From: Macrocystis pyrifera
Taxonomy: Eukaryota > Sar > Phaeophyceae > Laminariales > Laminariaceae
DNA length: 64,000 bases
NCBI GenBank assembly: GCA_031763025.1
Contig: JASSKH010000028.1
Span: 9,935,359 to 9,999,358 of the forward strand
Reading direction: 5' to 3'
The notes below the pieces were generated by a model. The model ran no database searches. It was given only the letters and a program-made list of their open reading frames with translations, and was not told the DNA's origin. Positions within the stretch are counted from its first letter, which is position 1; the number at the start of each line of letters is the position of its first letter. The translations under genes were made by a program, and so were the position numbers. Below are positions 57,456 through 64,000 of the stretch, piece after piece.

Positions 57456-57703
57456 TAAACCACATCACCAAGTGAAATAAATAAATAATACCAACACACC
57501 AAGTGCGAAAACAACATAATCAACCACAGCACCAGTGACAAAACATAATCAACAACAGACATCAACAACAATAGCGACGGGCGGCAGGGAGGAGAGCGGG
57601 GGGAGGGTGTTCTTTGTTCTCCATCCCACTTTCATCTTCGCCCTTCTTTTCTTTCTCCGTCCACTTCAATAGTAGTAACTCAGATCCGGGGGTCACATGG
57701 CAG

Positions 57704-59677
57704 TGTTATGATACTGCTTTGTATGAGGTTGAAACCCCGGTAATTACCTGGGTTCAGGCACTGGGAACGTATTTGTAGTACTTGGAAGGCGTATCTTAGA
57801 TGGAAAACAAGGGGCTTTCCAGAGACGCACGAGCTTGGTCTCAGTCTCTCCGCGTGCACGAAGGGAATAAAGCTGCTCTTCTTCTATAGCTAAGCAAGCA
57901 TCACACGTGAGTACCAACGAGTACCGACTTAAAAGGCAGACCTGTCCAGGGATACTAAGTGTCCCGCATGCTTGATCTTAACAAGTGGCGTCGTCGGCAC
58001 GAACCTGCGCGTGAAATCACAATGGGTTTCGGAGCAAATCTCCTGTATTTGGATCTTCCTTCCGATATTCCCGGCGCTGAGGCTCGCCGGCGCGTATCTC
58101 TTCAACACCGCAAGCCCTGTGCCAACCCTCACGACCGTGGCGACATGCCGAAGTAATTGCCGGCGGGGTTGACACAATATGTGCTCAACAATTTCTCCAA
58201 GAAATCCCCCCCGTACCACGTCACCGAGGACGACGTTTCGACTTGTCTTGAACTACTCGAAATGGAAAAGGTTACTGGACACCAATCGGTTAGAGGTCGA
58301 GGTGGCGTCATCGCGGTGATGTACGAGACGCACTGGACAGGACTATCCCGGCCATCCTGGGAACGGGAAATGGACCTTCAGCGTTCTCGCCACGGAATTT
58401 TGCGCTAATGGGCCGGCACCCCGAACGAACACCGCCAAACCAATCGCCTGTACCGCCGAATGAGAATAAGCGCGGCTAAACGGGAGCTTTCTCGGAGTAA
58501 CGGCGAGCGGTTTCTGGCACCCGGCTATGGCTGCGTATCGCATGCCGATTAGCTCCGCCGATACAGCAACACTGTATTCCCAACGGGGCTCACTTTTGGT
58601 ACAAGGGCGACGACGGTCTGTGGTGGCTCGGGAAAATCAGCGCAACTACACCAGCGGATGGAGTATATTGGGTTCGATTTTAGGACGACCCGGGACCAAT
58701 CAAGGTTCCTCTTTCTCCGGTGCGCTACACGACGTCGACGAGAGCTGTACGAGATTCATAGTGTCTGCAAATTCACTTGGCTAGCGCGTTTGCACGGGGT
58801 GTCCAGCGTAATGTAGATGAATCTCGAGGCGCCGCCGTGGACAGCTGATTTTCTCTTCTTGACTGCACTCGATATTTATCTTTTTTGTCGTTTTCCTTGA
58901 CTTTGGGAGTTTGTGTTTTTTTTTCTGCTCGATGTGTTTCTGGTTTGTTTTCTTTTTTTTGTTGGGCTGGGTTGGAGATGTGGTTTTGGGTGTTTCGTCC
59001 TGCCTACCCCCCCCCGCTCAGTGTCGGGACTGGTCTGGGTAATCGGCCACTCATTTGCGGCCCAGAATGCGTTTTCAGATTTGTGGTCTTGCCGTCTTCC
59101 GTGTTATTTTTCGTTTCGTTTCCGTATTCACTTTTCGCTTTTCCATGCATCTTCCTCGCCTCGCCCCACCGTGCGGGGGGCATGGCGATCGCTTTCATTG
59201 ACGATCTCTTCCTGCCCCTTAAGGCTAGGTCTTCCCTTCATTTTGTTTTACGTACTTTACAGGCTTCGTTGCCTCGCCGCTCAGAGGTGTGGGAGTGGGT
59301 TTCGAGGAGCCGCATCTTCGACTCATGTTCTAGTTCGTGGAATCGGGGTTTCCATGAATTTCCCATAATTCTGTATATACGGCTCATCAGAGTGGGCTAG
59401 TGTTATGATACTGCTTTGTATGAGTTTGAAATCCCGGTAATTACCTGGCGTCAGGCACTGGGATCGTATTTGTAGTACTTTGAAGGCTTATCTTAGTTGG
59501 AAAACCAGGGGTTTTCCAGAGACGCACGAGCTTGGTCTCAGTCTCTGCGCGCACGAAAGGAATAGAAGTGCTCTTCTTCTATCGCTATGCAAGCAACACA
59601 CGTGAGCACCAACGAGTACCGACTTAATTGGCAGACCTGTCCAGGGATACAAAATGTCCCGCATGCTTGATCTTAAC
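57704..59677 (+). mobile_element. Ty3/gypsy element A, internally deleted
   Basis: Fossil LTR element: 5' LTR 57704-57983, 3' LTR 59401-59677, both TGTTATGATACTGC...GATCTTAAC. Target duplication GGCAG at 57699-57703 and 59678-59682. After the 5' LTR: AGTGGCGTCGTCGGCACG, a likely primer site. Internal ~1.4 kb keeps a chromodomain-like integrase tail (about 58250-58430, THWTGLSRPSWEREMDLQRS) and the 3' untranslated part. LTRs differ at about 20 sites by eye (~92% alike). gag, protease and RT are absent; broken. Confidence 0.85.
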
Positions 59678-59682
59678 GGCAG

Positions 59683-60352
59683 GCTCTTATCCCCCCTCCC
59701 CACTACGTACGGTTCTTCGTGCCTTGCATCTTTATCGCGAGAAGGCTGCAGCCCTTTCTTCCCCCGTCGACTCGCGTCTAACTGATTGCGCCTACCCACC
59801 CTACGAAGGCGCTCTCAACTATTGGTTCCTTCCTATTTTTTTAGAAAAAGGCAAAATCTAACCACGGTGAAGTCCGCTGCCGATGCTATTAATAGTAACA
59901 TTCGAGGTTAACCACTAGACACCACCGGGGCGACCGGTCAAAATCTCTTACAAGAAGGGTGGGAATGAGGAGCGTGACAGACGCCTTCAGGTGGTCAAAC
60001 TCCTAACTGCATCAAGCTCGTACCGTGTTGTTGGCGGTTATCCTACGTTTAGTCTGTTCCAGCAACAGTCTTTGGAGGATCACTTTCACTACTGCTGTTG
60101 TGCGATGCGCGTTAGCGCATAAATCTTGTATGGTGGCTTGATTATGAGTGGTTGGGTGTAGATTGGTGGTAAGTGGGTTGCTGGGTGTGTTGGTTGGTGC
60201 GTGTGCTGGTTGGTCTAACCACCACCAACACCACCCACCACCACACCACCAACAGTGATTCGCGTCAGCGCAAAAACCTTGTACAGTGGATGGGTGGGTG
60301 AGTGGGTGGGCCGGGGGGGGGGGCGGAGTGTAATAAATTTATACATACCTTG
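59683..60352. other. Spacer with host repeat copy 2
   Basis: 59950-60344 is the partner of 57065-57455, ending in GGTGGG-rich DNA and a poly-G tract before element B. The first ~260 bases are unique by eye. Confidence 0.7.
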
Positions 60353-62739
60353 TGTTAAGATCAAGCATGCGGGACACTTAGTATCCCTGGATAGGTTTGC
60401 CTTGTAAGTCGGTACTCGTTGGTACTCACGTGTGATACTTGCTCAGAGATAGAAGAAGAGCACTTCTATTCCTTTCGTGCACGCAGAGACTGAGACCAAG
60501 CTCGTGCGTCTCTGGAAAACCCCTGGTTTTCCACCTAAGATACGCCTTCCAAGTACTACAAATACGTTCCCAGTGCCTGAACCCAGGTAAATACCAGGCT
60601 TTCAACCTCATACAAAGCAGTATCATAACATTAGCCCACTCTGATGAGCCCTAAATGCAGAATTATGGGAAATTCATCGAAACTCCGATTCCACGAACTA
60701 GAACATGAGTCGAAAATGCGGCTCCTCAAACCCCACTCCCGCACCTCTGAACGGCAAGGCAACGAAGCCGGCAAAGTACGTGAAAAAAAAATGAAAGGAA
60801 GGCCTAGCCTTAAGGGGCAGGAAGAAATCGTCAATGAAAGCGATTGCCATGCCACCCGCACGGGGGGGAGGTGAGGAAGATGGATGGAAAAGCAAAAAGT
60901 GAGTACCAAAAACGAGAAGAAAAATAACACGGAAGACGGCAAGAACCACGTAAACCCAGCCCACAACTCTGAAAACACGTCCTGGGTCATAAATGAGTGA
61001 CCGAATACCCAGACCAGCCCCGACACCGAGCGCGGGGGGGGTAGGAAGGACAAAATACGCAAAACTCATCCCCAACCCAGCCCAACAAAAAAAAAAAAAA
61101 AACCAAACAGAAACACCCCGAACAGAAAAAAAAACACCTCCCAAAGTCCAGGAAAAGGACGAAAGGAGCAAAGAAGTCGTCAATCCTCATACGTGGCCCG
61201 TGTGTGCGAAAATCACGAAAATCCTAGGAGGTGAAAGACAGCCCACCCAAGACGGCACTCGGTGCGGGGCACCAGCCCACCCAAACCGACACCGGGGGTC
61301 AGCGAGGAACGAATGCGAAGCCCGCAGGCTCGGATGAGGAAGATACCACCGTTCTTGACGGGAGTGAGGCTGCTAGACCCACTATGGTCGTGTTCTGTGG
61401 CGGGCTTCGGCAAGCGGGAGAGAAAGTCAGCATTTCCGTTGGCGCTGCCCTTGCGGTACTCGAGGGTGTAGTCGAACGCGGTGAGGAAGTCGAGCCACCG
61501 CTGGACTCGCGCGTTGTAGTCCCCTACCTTTCCCATGCTCTAAAGTGCTTTGTGGTCCGAAAATATTCGAAACTTCGTGCCCCACACGTAAGCTCGGAGT
61601 CGTTTGATGGCCCAGACAATGCTGCCAGCTTCCAGGTCCAACGGTGTCCAGTGCCTCTCGGAATCGAGGGTAGCGCGACTGATACAAGCAATGGGCCGTA
61701 CCGAGTCGTTCGGTTGTTTTTGTTCGAGCGTGGCACCAAACCCGTCGATGCAGGCGTCGCAGTACACGTGGAAGGGGCGGGAGCCGTCGGCTACGGCGTC
61801 CCAGTCAGGGAAAACCAAAATCGGTGGGGCAGCGAGCTCGGGCGAGGATCTAGCGGACGACAATCTCCATAGACGGCGTGAAGACGTGTTTGACCCCCTT
61901 CCGGAGAAGGGCGGTGAGAGGACGTATCCGTTTAGACAGGTCGGGCAGGAATTTGCGATAATATCCCACGCCGCCCATCAGGGCGCGGACCTGCTTGAGG
62001 TTCTTGGGCATGGGCATTTCATCAAAGCCGAAACTTTTTCCGCATTAGGGCTTATACCCGCGGGCGAAATGGAGTGGCCCAGAAAATTGGCGCCCGTGGC
62101 GCCAAGGCGAGCTTTCGAGGGGGAGAGCTTGAGGTTGTGTTTATGCAGGCGTTCGAAGAGAGCTCGTATCGTCTTGACGTGGGCCGTCGGATCAGAGTCG
62201 AAAACGATCACATCATCAAGGTAGGCCGCCACCTGTGCCAGACCTTTAATGACTTGGTTAGTTACTTTGACGAACCAGCCGGGCGAAGCCTGCTGCCTTG
62301 GGGCATGCGAGCCACTCGTAGAGGCCCGTGGGAGTGCAAAACGCCGTGAGAGGGGCGGTGTCCTTGTGCGCGGTAGTCTGGTGGAACGAGGAGACCAAAT
62401 CGAAGAGGGAAAACACCCATCCCTTCCCCAGGGAGTCGAGGACTTGGTCCACGCGACGCCATTTATTAGTCAAGCATGCGGGACATTTTGTATCCCTGGA
62501 CAGGTTTGCCTAATAAGTCGGTACTCGTTGGTATTCACGTGTGATGCTTGCTTAGAGATAGAAGAAGAGCAGTTCTATTCCTTTCGTGCACGCGGAGACT
62601 GAGACCAAGCTCGTGCGTCTCTGGACAACCCCTGGTTTTCCACCAAAGATACGCCTTCCAAGTACTACAAACACGTTCCTAGTGCCTGATCCCAGGTAAT
62701 TACCGGGCTTGCAACCTCATACAAAGCAGTTTCATAACA
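60353..62739 (-). mobile_element. Ty3/gypsy element B with RT-RNase H relic
   Basis: Fossil LTR element on the minus strand: 3' LTR 60353-60630, 5' LTR about 62469-62739. CTTG flanks both ends (60349-60352, 62740-62743), a likely target duplication. Between them lie the shared 3' internal part (60631-61190) and an RT-RNase H block (61213-62473). gag and protease are absent: RT starts right next to the 5' LTR. Broken, with several lesions. Confidence 0.88.
61213..62473 (-). pseudogene. Gypsy reverse transcriptase-RNase H relic in element B
   Basis: RT segments LDSLGKGWVFSLFDLVSSFH and AYLDDVIVFD (the catalytic YLDD box) with LKLSPSKARLGATGANFLGH. The RNase H segment has FHVYCDACIDGFGATLEQ and LDLEAGSIVWAIKRLRAYVW, then LEYRKGSANGNADFLSRLP. 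The order and the FLSRLP ending are those of Ty3/gypsy pol. Relic. Confidence 0.9.
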
Positions 62740-62969
62740 CTTGAACGTATGTGTTCATTAACGATGTCTTGCTCACCACATCACCAAGTGAAGAAAAAAA
62801 TGTCAAAAGCTTGGGACCCTACCAGTCTGTCCGGTAATGTGAGGACCGTTTTGGTTAACCCCAAGCGCGAAAACACAATCAACCACAACACCAAGTAAGT
62901 AAGTAAGTGAAATACATGCCAGGCAATCTTCAACACACAGCAGCAACAACAACTGGCGCGGGGGGGGAG

Positions 62970-64000
62970 TGTTGAGATCAAGGTCGAGACACTTTGTATC
63001 CCTGGACAGGTTTTGCCTATTAAGTCGGTACTCGTTTGTACTCACGTGTGTTGTTTGTTTAGAGATAGAAGAAGAGCAGCTTTATTCCTTTCGTACACGC
63101 GGAGACTGAGAGCCGAGCTCGTGCCTCATTGAGAAAATCTCACGTTTTTTATCTCCGAAACGCCTCCCAAGTACTACAAATACGATTCTAATACTTGAAC
63201 CCAGGTAATTACCGGGCTTTCAGCCTCATTCAAAGCAGTATCACAACACTAGCCCACTCTGATGAGCCATATATGCAGAATTATGGAAATTCGTGGAATC
63301 GGGGTTTCCACGAACTAGAACATGAGTCGAAGATGCGGCTCCTCAAAATTCACCCCCCCCCCCTCCGAACGGTGAGGCAGCGGGGCCGGCAAAGTACGCA
63401 ACAAAAAATGAAAGGAAGGCCTAGCCTTAAGGGGCAGGAAGAAATCGTCAACGACAGCGATCGCCATGCCATCCGCAACGGGGGGGGGGGCGAGGAATTT
63501 TCATGGAAAAAAGCGAAAAGTGAATACCAAAAACGAGAAGAAAAATAACACGGAATACGCCAAGAACCACCTAAACCCAGCCCACAACTCTGGAAACGCG
63601 TCCTGAGCCACAAATGAGTGGCCCGATTACCCAGACCAACCCCGATACTGAGCGGAGACCAACCCCGATACTGAGCGGGGGGGTAGGCAGGACTAAACAC
63701 GCAACAAACATCCCCAACACAGCCCAAGAAAAAACAAACTAGAAACACACCAGGCAGAAAATGCCCGACCCGACAACTCGGAAAACGTCAAGAAGAAGAA
63801 AAAACCACCCCCCAACGTCCAGGAAACGACAAGAAAAAAATGTCGATTGCAGCCGAGGAGCGAAAGTCAGCTATCCACGGCGGCGCCTCTAGATTAATCT
63901 ACGTTACGCTGGACCCCCAGTGCAAACGCGCCAGCCAAGTGAATTTGCAGACACCAAAAACCTTGTACAGCTCTAGTCGAGGTCGTGTAGCGCGCCGGAG
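62970..64000 (-). mobile_element. Ty3/gypsy element C, runs off the window
   Basis: 3' LTR 62970-63248 followed by the same 3' internal sequence as elements A and B. 63890-64000 matches the segment at 58.71-58.87 kb. Only the 3' part is visible; whole or broken state beyond 64000 is unknown. Confidence 0.85.

Noticed and set aside
60639-60690. Hammerhead-like CTGATGAG...CGAAAC in the gypsy 3' segment
   Set aside because: The stem between the two core boxes does not pair, and the motif is not kept in the other copies.

Overview
This is eukaryotic nuclear DNA with roughly balanced base composition. Genes are broken into small exons, introns are long and full of repeats, homopolymer G/C tracts and tri- and pentanucleotide repeats are common, and transposon relics are dense. 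The only host gene I can recognise with confidence is a plastid/bacterial-type beta-ketoacyl-ACP synthase II (KAS II, FabF-like). Intron density, long introns, a DIRS-order retroelement and Ty3/gypsy elements together would fit a large-genome alga such as a brown alga or other stramenopile. That assignment is inference; I could not compare against any database.

Layout. 1-19259 (+): the 3' ten exons of the KAS II gene; its 5' end lies before the window. About 1.15 kb of coding sequence is spread over 19.3 kb. The introns hold palindromic MITEs, a 5'-truncated Pif1/Helitron-type helicase relic at 8.83-10.41 kb, poly-C-ended repeats and microsatellites. 19.3-22.9 kb: gene-poor, low-complexity DNA. 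22.9-29.86 kb: a DIRS-order (PAT/Ngaro-like) tyrosine-recombinase retrotransposon on the minus strand, with split direct repeats (A1-ORFs-B1-A2-B2), a Gly-rich gag, RT, RNase H and tyrosine recombinase. 30-42 kb: repeat-rich DNA with many copies of two poly-C-ended repeats (called R1 and R2 here), a few ORF-rich stretches without a coherent gene model, and a Ty3/gypsy integrase relic at 38.2-39.0 kb. 42-57 kb: tandem duplications, two tRNA-derived SINE copies, three TRIM-like miniature LTR elements, a solo gypsy LTR, a four-unit ~170-bp minisatellite and more MITEs. 57.7-64 kb: a cluster of three Ty3/gypsy relics of one family (one plus, two minus; the last runs off the window), two of them with recognisable target-site duplications.

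The main novelty candidates are: (i) the R1/R2 families, which share a terminal module ending in GAGTAC followed directly by a long poly-C run, on both strands, in tandem and as chimeras; (ii) TRIM-like elements that carry a tRNA-B-box-like palindrome just inside the 5' LTR and share a TGGCGTC-type primer-site motif with the local gypsy family; (iii) a strong excess of the palindrome TACCWGGTA. The KAS II gene keeps every recognised catalytic residue, but its last exon junction is one nucleotide out of frame under canonical splicing.
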